Below, piece after piece: positions 8,921 through 17,174 of a stretch of 43,616 nt of DNA (within the stretch, counting starts at the first letter, position 1; each line of letters opens with the position of its first letter). The stretch comes from Bacteroidota bacterium (GTDB lineage Bacteria > Bacteroidota > Bacteroidia > Chitinophagales > Chitinophagaceae), in the NCBI GenBank assembly GCA_023430465.1, contig JAEZAM010000127.1:1-43616 (forward strand), in the 5' to 3' direction. The notes under the pieces are model-generated. The model saw only the letters and a list, made by a program, of their open reading frames with translations, was not told the DNA's origin and searched no databases. The position numbers and the translations under genes were made by a program.

Positions 8921-9550
8921 ATGCTGCGAATCCTGATAGCAGATGATCACGCGATCGTAAGAAAAGGCCTTAAACAATTGCTCCTGGAGGAGTATCCGTC
9001 CGCAGTGATCGGCGAAGCCCCCGATGCCGAAGGGCTGTTGAATGAGGTCATCCGGAATGAATGGAACCTGGTTATCTGTGACATGAACATGCCCGGCCGG
9101 AGCGGACTGGATGCACTCAGCCAGATCAAACAGGTGGCACCACAGTTGCCGGTGCTTATCATGAGCATGTACCCCGAAGACCAGTACGCTCTCCGGGTTC
9201 TGAAAGCCGGGGCCTCGGGCTACCTCGGAAAAGAAACGATCCATGATGACATCATCAAGGCGGTGCAGACAGTCCAGCTCGGGAAAAAATTTATTACCCC
9301 AACGGTTGCTGAAAAGCTGGCTGATGCCTTCCGGGATGATACCAATGGTCAGCCCCACGAGAACCTTTCTGATCGCGAGTTCGATGTATTCAAGTTGCTA
9401 TCCACCGGGAAATCGGTGTCAGAGATCGCAGCCCAGCTTTCCCTGAGTACGACTACAGTCAGTACGTACCGGGCGAGGGTGATGGAGAAAATGAGCCTGA
9501 AATCCAACGCGGAATTAACACGTTACGCCTTGGAGAAAAAGATTATATAA
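8921..9550 (+). CDS. NarL/FixJ-type response regulator (REC-LuxR HTH)
   Basis: A 209-residue DNA-binding regulator. The receiver domain covers about 1-120, with acidic pocket Asp8/Asp9, phosphoacceptor Asp54 (ICDMNMPG), a conserved Ser in IMSMYP and Lys in YLGKE. The LuxR-type helix-turn-helix is at about 145-205 (LSDREFDVFKLLSTGKSVSE and following). It lies 2 nt after the membrane histidine kinase gene, the standard arrangement for a cognate pair, and is the only regulator of this cluster with an output domain. No target site can be assigned. Confidence 0.95.
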   Translation: MLRILIADDHAIVRKGLKQLLLEEYPSAVIGEAPDAEGLLNEVIRNEWNLVICDMNMPGRSGLDALSQIKQVAPQLPVLIMSMYPEDQYALRVLKAGASGYLGKETIHDDIIKAVQTVQLGKKFITPTVAEKLADAFRDDTNGQPHENLSDREFDVFKLLSTGKSVSEIAAQLSLSTTTVSTYRARVMEKMSLKSNAELTRYALEKKII

Positions 9551-9661
9551 TTGTAGTAGATGAACTACATCAAGTTTACACCACCTCCTACAAATACGGG
9601 ATTTTCACAGGGGTAATTTGCAGATGAAAATTTCCCGCGGAGCGGGGCTAACCCCTTGACT

Positions 9662-10027
9662 ATGTACAGGATTCTGATTGCTGACGACCATCCAGTGGTT
9701 CGGGAGGGACTGAAGATGATACTGTCTGATGAATTCCCGGGTGCGCATATCGAAGAAGCTGAGGAAACTCAGGGCCTCGTCGATAAAGCATTGGGCGATA
9801 CATGGGATATTGTCATCAGTGACCTGGCCATGCCTGGCGGTGGCGGGTTGGAGGCATTGAAAGAAATAAAAAAGAACAAGCGAGAGTTACCGGTCATCAT
9901 TGTAAGCACTTACCCTCCCGAACAGTACGCAACCCGCGTAATGAAAGCCGGGGCTGCTGCGTACGTGAGCAAAGACGAACTGCCTGGAGCACTGTTAGTT
10001 GCCGTCCGTGCAGCAACAAATAAATAA
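9662..10027 (+). CDS. Receiver-only response regulator (paralogue of the upstream regulator)
   Basis: A 121-residue single-domain receiver, starting at the ATG at 9662 (an in-frame TTG at 9656 is less likely). It is clearly homologous to the receiver of the preceding NarL-type regulator (RILIADDHPVVREGLK against RILIADDHAIVRKGLK) and keeps the Asp pair, the phosphoacceptor Asp (VISDLAMPG), the Ser/Thr (VSTYP) and the Lys (YVSKDE). It stops exactly where the linker to the HTH would begin, and no HTH remnant is seen in the next 165 nt. It may act as a phosphate sink or relay between the two kinases. A TAATTTGC box at 9614-9621 could give it its own promoter. Confidence 0.85.
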   Translation: MYRILIADDHPVVREGLKMILSDEFPGAHIEEAEETQGLVDKALGDTWDIVISDLAMPGGGGLEALKEIKKNKRELPVIIVSTYPPEQYATRVMKAGAAAYVSKDELPGALLVAVRAATNK

Positions 10028-10182
10028 AACGATTAAGCAGAAATAAAACTGCTTACATTTACATCGAACCTATCCTTCATCACCTTCGGACCTTTTTGTA
10101 GTAAGCGAGCTACAACGTCGCGATAAATTTGCATACAAAAGATTGAGGGTGATCACTATTCCTGAAAATTTACTGATGTACT

Positions 10183-10190
10183 TACTTTGC
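10183..10190 (+). promoter_or_regulatory. -7-like element TACTTTGC abutting the next start codon
   Basis: TACTTTGC ends 4 nt before the ATG at 10195. The same octamer precedes two other genes in this window (18363 and 28275). If transcription starts 5-7 nt downstream, the mRNA of the following regulator would be leaderless. No clear -33 TTTG is present at the expected distance. Confidence 0.35.
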
Positions 10191-10194
10191 CGGC

Positions 10195-10683
10195 ATGAGC
10201 CAGGCATTTAGATTATTGATTGTCGATGACAACCAGGGATTTGTAGACCGGATGGCCGGCATGCTGCTCCCATTGCAACATGTAACTGTTCAGTCCGCCG
10301 GATCCTATGCAGAAGCAATAGGGAAGTTAGTGAAAGAAGAGCCGGATATGGTGCTGCTTGATATCAGCCTCCCTGATAGAAATGGCATCAGTCTGCTGAA
10401 AAAAATAAAAGAGTTGGGTCATGAGTCCGAGGTCGTCATGATCTCCAATTCATCAAGCCAGTTTTATCGGGACAAGTGCAGGCAACTGGGTGCACGCGCG
10501 TTTCTCGACAAAACAGGAGAATTCGAACGGGTGCCGCAGTTGATTGCCGAAAGCGGTTTACGTCCAGCCAGAAAACTGGCGGTAAACCAGACCAAACCAT
10601 ACTATGAAGAAAACCTGGGAGAAGATAAGATCGGTTATCAAACAAACGGGCGGTCACCCCGACCGTTACCTTTCTGTAATTGA
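10195..10683 (+). CDS. Receiver-domain response regulator without output domain
   Basis: A 162-residue protein whose first 120 residues or so form a receiver domain: LLIVDDNQ with the acidic pair, phosphoacceptor Asp in VLLDISLPDRNG, Ser in MISNSSSQ and Lys in FLDKTGE. The remaining 40 residues resemble no known domain. The last 80 nt overlap the following kinase gene in another frame, so the C-terminal tail may be under little constraint. Gene order and overlap suggest translational coupling with that soluble kinase, its probable phosphodonor. Without a DNA-binding domain it must act by protein interaction or phosphotransfer. Confidence 0.85.
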   Translation: MSQAFRLLIVDDNQGFVDRMAGMLLPLQHVTVQSAGSYAEAIGKLVKEEPDMVLLDISLPDRNGISLLKKIKELGHESEVVMISNSSSQFYRDKCRQLGARAFLDKTGEFERVPQLIAESGLRPARKLAVNQTKPYYEENLGEDKIGYQTNGRSPRPLPFCN

Positions 10684-12802
10684 TGAAACTGGCCACATTG
10701 CTCATGCGAACGCGCGCATGGTTCGCAATCTTGAATTAAGAAAAGACGATCCCGGGCGTCAGAATTTCTTCAACCTTCTTCACCCGCTCCATCTCGAGAG
10801 CTTTCGTAATCTCGTTGTAAGCGCAGCCGCCGGTTCTGCAACACCTCCCATCGAATTATATGTCCGCAATGGTCACTACCATCCGATGAAGTGGGAGGTA
10901 AAATGTGTTTCAGAAAACGGGCAGTCTCCTAAAAAATTTCTCTGTGTCGGCCATTCCATCATCGACGAGGACCGGATTCACCGGTTCAATCAATTGGTGC
11001 GTAATAACAGTGTAATGCTGGTGGAAGGCCTGAACGGTCTCTTTTTGCATGATACCTACGGTGAACTGATTGCGGCAAACCAGAAAGCCGCATCCATCTA
11101 CAATATTTCCCTGGAAACCCTGTATCAGCTTAAAGGCATACCCAGGTTATGGGACGAGGAGTGGAACATCAGGAATATACGGGGCCAGCAGGTGATGTTT
11201 GCTCAATCACCTATTCATCTTGCTGCTGCAACAGGCCAACCGCAGGAACAAACCCTGGTAGTAACTGTGCCGGGCGATGAAATGCGGTGGATACGTTTCT
11301 ATTCGCAGCCGTTTGTTGACCAGCAAAACGATGACCAACTATCGGTGCTGACAAATATCGTGGATGTAACGAGAGAAGAAAAGCTCAGCCGTGATCTCCA
11401 GCAAAAAGATCAACTGATCGGATCCTTCATACAGGAAAGTCCCCTACTTGCCTGGGTCATAGATGAAGATGCAAACCTGCATTTTGCCAGCCGTGCCTTT
11501 TACCGGCATTTCCGGCTGGATGAGACCGCCTGCCGTGGGAAAAAGGTGACGGATATAATACCGGAAGCCGTGCTTTCTGTGGTTTACGACAAACATGTAG
11601 AGGTGTTGGAAACCGCGAAAGCCCTGCAAACAACGGAAAAAGTAAAATGGGCCGATGGCTCGACGTTCATTTCTTATGTCAATATATTTCCACTCGGTGA
11701 GGCCAATGGCAAGCGGCTCGTAGGCGGGTCCGCCTTTAATCTGCCTGACAAGAGCAAGCTGGAAAAAGAACTGCACGAAGTGCAGGAGCGCCTGCTTACG
11801 CTGAGCCGGGCTACTTCTGATGCAATTTGGGAATGGGATATGCAGAGCGGGCAGATATTCCGGAATGAGACATTGATGGAAATGATCGGGTACCAGCTCG
11901 ATAATTCCCGCGGGCTTTCGTGGTGGCTGCGGAGGATTCACCCCGACGATCGCAACCGGGTAGCGGACAAAGTGAAAGAAGCAACAGACCTCCTCCAGCA
12001 ATCCTGGCAGGATGAATACCGTTTCAAATGTGCTGACGGAAGTTATAAAGATGTACAGGACCGGGGCTTCGTTGTTTATGAAAACGGATTACCGGTAAAG
12101 ATGATCGGCTCACTGCAGGATGTGTCGACCTTGAAGAAACTCCAGACAGAACTGGCAGATGAGCGGCTGCAACGTCAGAAAGAAATCGCTGAAACCATCG
12201 TGCATGTGCAGGAAAAGGAGCGTACGCAGATCGGGCATGAATTGCATGATAACGTCAACCAGATATTATCCACGGCAAAATTATTCTTAGACATCATTCA
12301 GCCGTCGGGCAAAGAACAGGAACAGGCAAAGGAGAAAAGCACTTCTTACCTGCTGATGGCGATAGAAGAGATCAGGAAGTTGTCAAAAGAACTGGCTGCC
12401 CCTCAACTGAAAAGTGAAAGCCTCATCGACAGCATTCTCCATTTGAAAGAGGATATCTCAATGGCACACAAAATGAAGATCAGCTTTACCTATAACACCG
12501 AGTCAGCATTGATGACACCGGGAAAAAAGGTTACGATCTTCCGTATTGCCCAGGAGCAATTGAAGAATATCATCAAGCACAGTGAGGCAACCCTCACTAC
12601 GATCAACCTTGATACGAGAGATGAGGAGGTGTGCCTGACGATAGAAGATAATGGAAAGGGTTTTGATCCCCGGCGATCGCATCAGGGTATCGGCCTTTCA
12701 AACATCCACGAGCGAGCTCAATTCTACAACGGGCGTACGCACATCCAGGCAGCCCCAGGCAAAGGGTGTAAGCTGGTGGTAACCATTCCGCTCGCAGACT
12801 AA
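10604..12802 (+). CDS. Soluble multi-PAS sensor histidine kinase (HisKA_3 type)
   Basis: A 732-residue kinase with no membrane segment, so cytoplasmic. Four PAS-like regions are visible at about 20-125, 130-260, 265-385 and 395-525, the last a PAS_3-type fold with WWLRRIHPDDR. The HisKA_3 domain has its phosphoacceptor His548 in GHELHDNVNQ. The ATPase domain has EQLKNIIKHSEA, EDNGKGFDP and GIGLSNIHERA. The ATG at 10604 lies inside the preceding receiver gene (80-nt overlap). An in-frame TAA at 10583-10585 rules out a longer N-terminus. It closes the signalling cluster: kinase, NarL regulator, receiver, receiver, kinase. Confidence 0.92.
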   Translation: MKKTWEKIRSVIKQTGGHPDRYLSVIDETGHIAHANARMVRNLELRKDDPGRQNFFNLLHPLHLESFRNLVVSAAAGSATPPIELYVRNGHYHPMKWEVKCVSENGQSPKKFLCVGHSIIDEDRIHRFNQLVRNNSVMLVEGLNGLFLHDTYGELIAANQKAASIYNISLETLYQLKGIPRLWDEEWNIRNIRGQQVMFAQSPIHLAAATGQPQEQTLVVTVPGDEMRWIRFYSQPFVDQQNDDQLSVLTNIVDVTREEKLSRDLQQKDQLIGSFIQESPLLAWVIDEDANLHFASRAFYRHFRLDETACRGKKVTDIIPEAVLSVVYDKHVEVLETAKALQTTEKVKWADGSTFISYVNIFPLGEANGKRLVGGSAFNLPDKSKLEKELHEVQERLLTLSRATSDAIWEWDMQSGQIFRNETLMEMIGYQLDNSRGLSWWLRRIHPDDRNRVADKVKEATDLLQQSWQDEYRFKCADGSYKDVQDRGFVVYENGLPVKMIGSLQDVSTLKKLQTELADERLQRQKEIAETIVHVQEKERTQIGHELHDNVNQILSTAKLFLDIIQPSGKEQEQAKEKSTSYLLMAIEEIRKLSKELAAPQLKSESLIDSILHLKEDISMAHKMKISFTYNTESALMTPGKKVTIFRIAQEQLKNIIKHSEATLTTINLDTRDEEVCLTIEDNGKGFDPRRSHQGIGLSNIHERAQFYNGRTHIQAAPGKGCKLVVTIPLAD

Positions 12803-12914
12803 CCGGTTCGGGAAACATCTCTTGAAACTGTGAATCCCCCTTGAAAGTGTCTGCCACCGGAGCGTTGCAGCCAGGATTCTGCCCGAAATTTTCAAGACAT
12901 TACGTATTTTCACC

Positions 12915-13697
12915 ATGCTTGTGAAGGACAAAATACATAATGCTATCGCCCTGCTTGAACGCGAGCAGGATATTCACGTGCTTTATGCCTGTGAAGCAGG
13001 TGAACGTGCGTGGGGGTTTGCTTCACCAGGCAGCCTTTATGATGTCCGGTTTATATTTCGTCGCAGATACAACAGTTATCTCAGTTTGCAGGAGGGAAGG
13101 GAAACCTGCGAACTGGATATGGAAGATAATATTCAATTAAGCGGCTGGGATATCAGGAAGGCGTTGCGACTTTTTTACAAATCAAATGTGCCTTTGTATG
13201 AGTGGTTGCAATCTCCTGTCGTGTATGAGGAAGATCCCGGTTTTGCAGATGAGTTGCGGAAGCTTCGAACCGGGTATTTCTCCCGCAGGGCCGGATGCCA
13301 TCATTACCTCTCCATCGCTACCAACACCTATCATGCAGACCTCAAAGGGGAAAAGGTACCTATCAAAAGTTATCTCTATGCACTCAGGCCGTTGCTGGCC
13401 TGTCTGTGGATAATAGAAAAAGAAGAACCGCCGCCTATGGACATCGGTTCATTGAGAGAGCTGATACCTGATGTACAGGGTCAGCAGGCAATTGATGAGC
13501 TAATTGCAAAGGTTGCCACTCACCCGGCAGATACCATGATTGATCCGATCCCCCTGCTTGATCATTTCATCAGCGGAACATTGAAGTATTGCCAGGAACA
13601 ATGCGCTGACATACGAACGGCGCAGCTTCCGCTGTCCAAGCTGGATGAGCTTTTCCGGAGCTATGTATCCGGCGAATTACATGAAGATAAGCGGTGA
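12915..13697 (+). CDS. RlaP/YcgL-like nucleotidyltransferase homologue with altered active site
   Basis: A 260-residue protein of the DNA polymerase beta-type nucleotidyltransferase superfamily, RlaP/YcgL branch (PF10127-like). The N-terminal third keeps the family block in modified form: family members usually read GSRAWGFASPDSDYDVRF, whereas here it is GERAWGFASPGSLYDVRF. The Ser of the GS motif is Glu and the first Asp of the metal-binding DxD is Leu. YEWLQSPVVY and the helical C-terminal half match the family. The homology is clear but catalysis is doubtful, so it may bind rather than transfer nucleotides. It follows the soluble kinase gene after 112 nt and stands alone; no RNA ligase neighbour is seen. 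Confidence 0.8.
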   Translation: MLVKDKIHNAIALLEREQDIHVLYACEAGERAWGFASPGSLYDVRFIFRRRYNSYLSLQEGRETCELDMEDNIQLSGWDIRKALRLFYKSNVPLYEWLQSPVVYEEDPGFADELRKLRTGYFSRRAGCHHYLSIATNTYHADLKGEKVPIKSYLYALRPLLACLWIIEKEEPPPMDIGSLRELIPDVQGQQAIDELIAKVATHPADTMIDPIPLLDHFISGTLKYCQEQCADIRTAQLPLSKLDELFRSYVSGELHEDKR

Positions 13698-13908
13698 CAG
13701 GAGCCAGCCTTTGCAGACATTTCATCAGGCGGATTTACCATTAACCGCCCATTGGATAGGACGATTTTACCGTACAAGTACCTTCCTCCGTTTTCGGTTT
13801 CTGCGTTTTTTTTTAAAAATCGCCCGCTTTCCTACGTCAAAAATATGATGGATGAAACACCTGAATTATTTTGGAAAGAGGAATAAGAAATCTAAAATCC
13901 AATATAAT

Positions 13909-14415
13909 ATGAAAGGCATACTCATCATCATTGCGTTGCTGCTGGCAACCATGGCGTTTAGCCAAAAGACATCGCTTGCATACGGTCTGTATACCGATGA
14001 AGGAAACAAGCTGATGCTGATCTCTCATTCCATGGTAAATGTTGTCTACAAAGATTCTGCAGGCTGGCAGCACGAAATGAACGCCAGTATCCGCGAGGCA
14101 TTGAGTGAGGAGGACAGCGAAGCGTTGGGTCTTGAAGACGCGTACAACGTGGCTATGTTTGATCTTAATGGTGTTGTTCTGGAGAATGAAGGGGACGAAG
14201 CAGCATCGGTGATCAAGGTAGCCGAGGCACAGCGTAAGGAGGTGCTGGATCGCGCAAAGAAAGAAGGTTATCGGATTTATGTCTTCCAGGTCACGATTCC
14301 TGAAGGAGGGTATGCTTCGGTAAAATATGTCTCACCATTAAGTACACGCTCCCTTCCCGTTTACAAACCAGATGCAATCTCGAAGTATTTGCATGCAAAA
14401 ACAGCCAGCAAATGA
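13909..14415 (+). CDS. Secreted protein of unknown function
   Basis: A 168-residue protein starting at the ATG at 13909, where a standard signal peptide begins (MKGILIIIALLLATMAFSQ, cleavage probably after Ser-Gln or nearby). A longer frame from 13852 would only add a charged stretch ahead of the signal. The mature part is mixed alpha/beta with an acidic middle (EALSEEDSEALGLEDAY) and ends in a Lys/Ala-rich tail. I do not recognise the family. Its stop overlaps the start of the next secreted protein gene (ATGA at 14412-14415), so the two are translationally coupled. Confidence 0.7.
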   Translation: MKGILIIIALLLATMAFSQKTSLAYGLYTDEGNKLMLISHSMVNVVYKDSAGWQHEMNASIREALSEEDSEALGLEDAYNVAMFDLNGVVLENEGDEAASVIKVAEAQRKEVLDRAKKEGYRIYVFQVTIPEGGYASVKYVSPLSTRSLPVYKPDAISKYLHAKTASK

Positions 14416-14981
14416 TGCTCCGACGACGGTTGATGTTGTTGATCTTTTCGGGCATCTATATTGTAAGCGCCAATGCGCAGGTAAAAAAAGCGAAGACCTG
14501 GGCAGTGATCAGCGATTTGTTCAAGTCGGAAATATCCGCGCTTACTCCGGTGCTCGCACCCTATAAATTCGAACCCGGCCGTGATTCACTGACCGGCAGC
14601 AAAGGATGGAAAAGTTACATTGACCGGCGAACCCTCTACATGGATCCTGGTGGCAGCATGATGTATGATAGCCTGCTGGTGTACGTAGAAAACAGGAAAA
14701 TCAGCATTGTCAGTTTTATGTTTGGCAATGACAATGGCGACGCACGGTTGCCTGAGCAGGACCTCAAAAAGTTTGAAGCTGATCTGATCAGGCAGGGATT
14801 CACCCGGAAAATTGAAAAGAAAAACGAATATGCGGAGCGCCGTATTTACCTCAATGAAACATTGCGACTACGGGTAGATGCTGATCTATGGATCCACGAC
14901 GGGTTGCCGCTGCTCATACGCATGCGCGTGGCGGCAGACGGCGATACCTCGATTCCGGACCGTTATAAGGTGAGGCCATAA
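14412..14981 (+). CDS. Secreted protein of unknown function, coupled to the upstream gene
   Basis: A 189-residue protein with a signal peptide (residues 1-22, ending SANAQ). The mature domain is about 165 residues of mixed charge with no recognised motif; LPEQDLKKFEADLIRQGF resembles a surface helix. The ATGATG at 14412-14417 offers two adjacent starts; the first overlaps the upstream stop. The 3' end overlaps the convergent beta-propeller-like gene by 19 nt. The two genes form an operon of exported proteins of unknown role. Confidence 0.7.
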   Translation: MMLRRRLMLLIFSGIYIVSANAQVKKAKTWAVISDLFKSEISALTPVLAPYKFEPGRDSLTGSKGWKSYIDRRTLYMDPGGSMMYDSLLVYVENRKISIVSFMFGNDNGDARLPEQDLKKFEADLIRQGFTRKIEKKNEYAERRIYLNETLRLRVDADLWIHDGLPLLIRMRVAADGDTSIPDRYKVRP

Positions 14982-16003
14982 AGTTTACCATCAGTCCTTG
15001 AGATCAGCCAGAGCTGATCGTCTTTTAAAATAGCCTGGTGCGGGTTCCATTTTGTGAGGCTGGTAGTTTTGATGATATTTTTCTTTAGGTAGTCAAGCTG
15101 TACCAGGTAGTTCCGGTAAAGTAGCCACACTGATTCTTTATCCGCTTTGAGAATGGCTGGCTCTGCTTTAGAGTAACTTTCATCATCTGTAATGAGGTCG
15201 TCCAGCTCGATCGTATGCTTCAGTTTAGCCTTGTTACCAATTACATAAAGCTGGGTAGCGTTCAAAACCAGTGTATGCTGTTCTGTATAGACCGCCCTGG
15301 GGTTATAGTCATAGGCTTCGGCCATTTGTTGGGCAACACCATCTGAAAATTCCCGGCCATCATGCGTAATCACGGCGTATTTCCTGACACAAGTCAGTTC
15401 TGAGGGAAAACGGATCTCGGTATTTTCACAGGCAGGATCGGTAAGCTTGCCGTTGTAATTTATTTCCAGCCAGTTGTTTCCTTCAGCGTTTGCAATGATC
15501 CTGTCGGGTTTGAAATATGGCCTTACAGAACAGCCATGCGCCAGGAAGCGGCTCCACAGCACGGTGTCTGCTTTTACGTCATACGCATACAGCGCGCCTC
15601 CATCATAAATCGCGGTTCCGTAATAAATGCCAGCGTTGGAGAATGGTTGTGTTTCGAGGCGCTCGAATGGCAGATCTGCGATCTTATCGCCGGTCTTCGG
15701 GTCGATGCGCAATGATCCCCCATTACCAGTGGCCCAGATTCCCTGGTCAACAAAAAACGGCGGTACGTCCGACTTCCAGCTCATATCCCGCTGCCACAGC
15801 AATTTTTTTGTATGAATATTCATGGCATACAGCCGATAGTCGACGGCATTGAAAAGCATCAGGCTGTCTTTCAGGTTAATGGAGGAATAGAATACTTTCA
15901 ACTGTTCCTGTGAAAAATTGTTATCAGACCTGAAGAATTCGTTTTGTGCTGAGGAGACAGAACAGAGATGGAGGAGTGCGAGGGCAGCGGTTAGTTTTTT
16001 CAT
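14963..16003 (-). CDS. Secreted PQQ-like beta-propeller repeat protein
   Basis: A 346-residue protein with a signal peptide (MKKLTAALALLHLCSVSSAQ). The mature region shows repeated blades of the PQQ/quinoprotein-like type, for example LYAMNIHTKKLLWQRDMSW and LYAYDVKADTVLWSRFLAHG, in which a Trp closes each blade after a turn of the type D(x)KT. No PQQ-binding or dehydrogenase residues can be identified, so it is best described as a propeller-fold exported protein, perhaps a binding scaffold. It is convergent with the small secreted protein gene (19-nt overlap) and divergent from the LLM oxidoreductase gene. Confidence 0.7.
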   Translation of the reverse strand: MKKLTAALALLHLCSVSSAQNEFFRSDNNFSQEQLKVFYSSINLKDSLMLFNAVDYRLYAMNIHTKKLLWQRDMSWKSDVPPFFVDQGIWATGNGGSLRIDPKTGDKIADLPFERLETQPFSNAGIYYGTAIYDGGALYAYDVKADTVLWSRFLAHGCSVRPYFKPDRIIANAEGNNWLEINYNGKLTDPACENTEIRFPSELTCVRKYAVITHDGREFSDGVAQQMAEAYDYNPRAVYTEQHTLVLNATQLYVIGNKAKLKHTIELDDLITDDESYSKAEPAILKADKESVWLLYRNYLVQLDYLKKNIIKTTSLTKWNPHQAILKDDQLWLISRTDGKLYGLTL

Positions 16004-16106
16004 CAGTTCTTAAACGCGCCGTGTGACAGGTTATTTTCCGGGAAAGGATGTTTTTGGGTGTGGCGCGGTCAACTATTGACCTGCCGGGGATGTTAACTAT
16101 GATATT

Positions 16107-17147
16107 ATGGAAATAGGTGTCTATACGTTTGCTGATCTTGGTCTGGACAACAGTTCGGGCGAAAAGATTTCACCTCATCAGCGGATGAGGAATCTGCTGG
16201 AAGAGTTTGAACTCGCAGACCAGCTTGGTCTGGATGTGTTTGCGGTAGGTGAACATCACCGTCCCGACTATGCAGTATCTGCACCTGTGGTGGTATTGGC
16301 CGCTGCGGCAGAACGGACGAGGCAAATACGGCTATCCAGCGCCGTCACAGTTTTAAGTTCGGATGATCCGGTGCGGGTGTTTCAGTCGTTTGCAACTGTA
16401 GACCTTTTATCTGGCGGTCGTGCCGAGATCATGGCTGGCCGCGGATCATTTATTGAATCATTTCCCTTGTTTGGCTACGACCTGCAGGACTATGATACGT
16501 TGTTTTCTGAAAAACTGGAAATGCTCATCGCCCTTAATAAGCAGGAGCAAATTACTTGGAAGGGCAAGCATACACAGTCGATACAGAGCCGCGGCGTCTA
16601 CCCGCGCCCATACCAGGATAAACTACCCATTTGGGTAGCAGTGGGTGGTACGCCGGAATCGGTGATTCGTGCAGGTGAGCATGGGTTGCCTATGGCACTT
16701 GCGATCATTGGTGGCATGCCGGCAAGGTTTGCTCCGCTGACAAAACTTTACCGCGAGGTGTATCAGAAATCGGGGCATGATGTGAGAAGCCTGCAGTTGG
16801 GTATCAATTCACACACCTATATTGCCGATACATCGCAACAGGCAGCGGACGAATTTTTCCCGCCGTATGCGGAGGTCATGAGCCGCATTGGCCGGGAGCG
16901 TGGCTGGCCAGCTACTTCACGTGCGCAGTTTGATGAATCAACAAAGCCACATGCAGCACTGCTGGTTGGTAGTCCGCAGCAGGTGACAGATAAAATACTT
17001 TATGAGCATGAGTTGTTTGGGCATACAAGATTTCTTGCACAGATGAGCCTGGGTGCACTGCCACATAAGCTGGCCATGCGGAGCATTGAACTCTTGGGAA
17101 CAAAGGTCGCACCTGCTGTCAGGAAGGCGCTGGGTGGCCGAGGATGA
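16107..17147 (+). CDS. LLM class flavin-dependent oxidoreductase
   Basis: A 346-residue TIM-barrel enzyme of the bacterial luciferase-like monooxygenase superfamily. The N-terminus (MEIGVYTFADLG) and the segment FAVGEHHRPDYAVSAPVVVL with its EHH motif are typical of the group, as are RIRLSSAVTVLSS-like strands, SGGRAEIMAGRGSF in the flavin phosphate region and LPIWVAVGGTPESV. Such enzymes use FMNH2 or F420; Bacteroidota members are normally FMN-dependent. The substrate is not predictable. The gene stands alone between a divergent and a convergent neighbour. Confidence 0.9.
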   Translation: MEIGVYTFADLGLDNSSGEKISPHQRMRNLLEEFELADQLGLDVFAVGEHHRPDYAVSAPVVVLAAAAERTRQIRLSSAVTVLSSDDPVRVFQSFATVDLLSGGRAEIMAGRGSFIESFPLFGYDLQDYDTLFSEKLEMLIALNKQEQITWKGKHTQSIQSRGVYPRPYQDKLPIWVAVGGTPESVIRAGEHGLPMALAIIGGMPARFAPLTKLYREVYQKSGHDVRSLQLGINSHTYIADTSQQAADEFFPPYAEVMSRIGRERGWPATSRAQFDESTKPHAALLVGSPQQVTDKILYEHELFGHTRFLAQMSLGALPHKLAMRSIELLGTKVAPAVRKALGGRG

Positions 17148-17174
17148 TGTTGAGGCTGAGGTTGAAGATATGTC

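Noticed and set aside
8708..9358. 216-codon minus-strand frame across the kinase/regulator junction
   Set aside because: It is antisense to two well-supported genes and its translation shows no family features; high coding constraint on the plus strand explains the open frame.
11444..12001. 185-codon minus-strand frame inside the soluble kinase gene
   Set aside because: Antisense shadow of a PAS region with no independent evidence.
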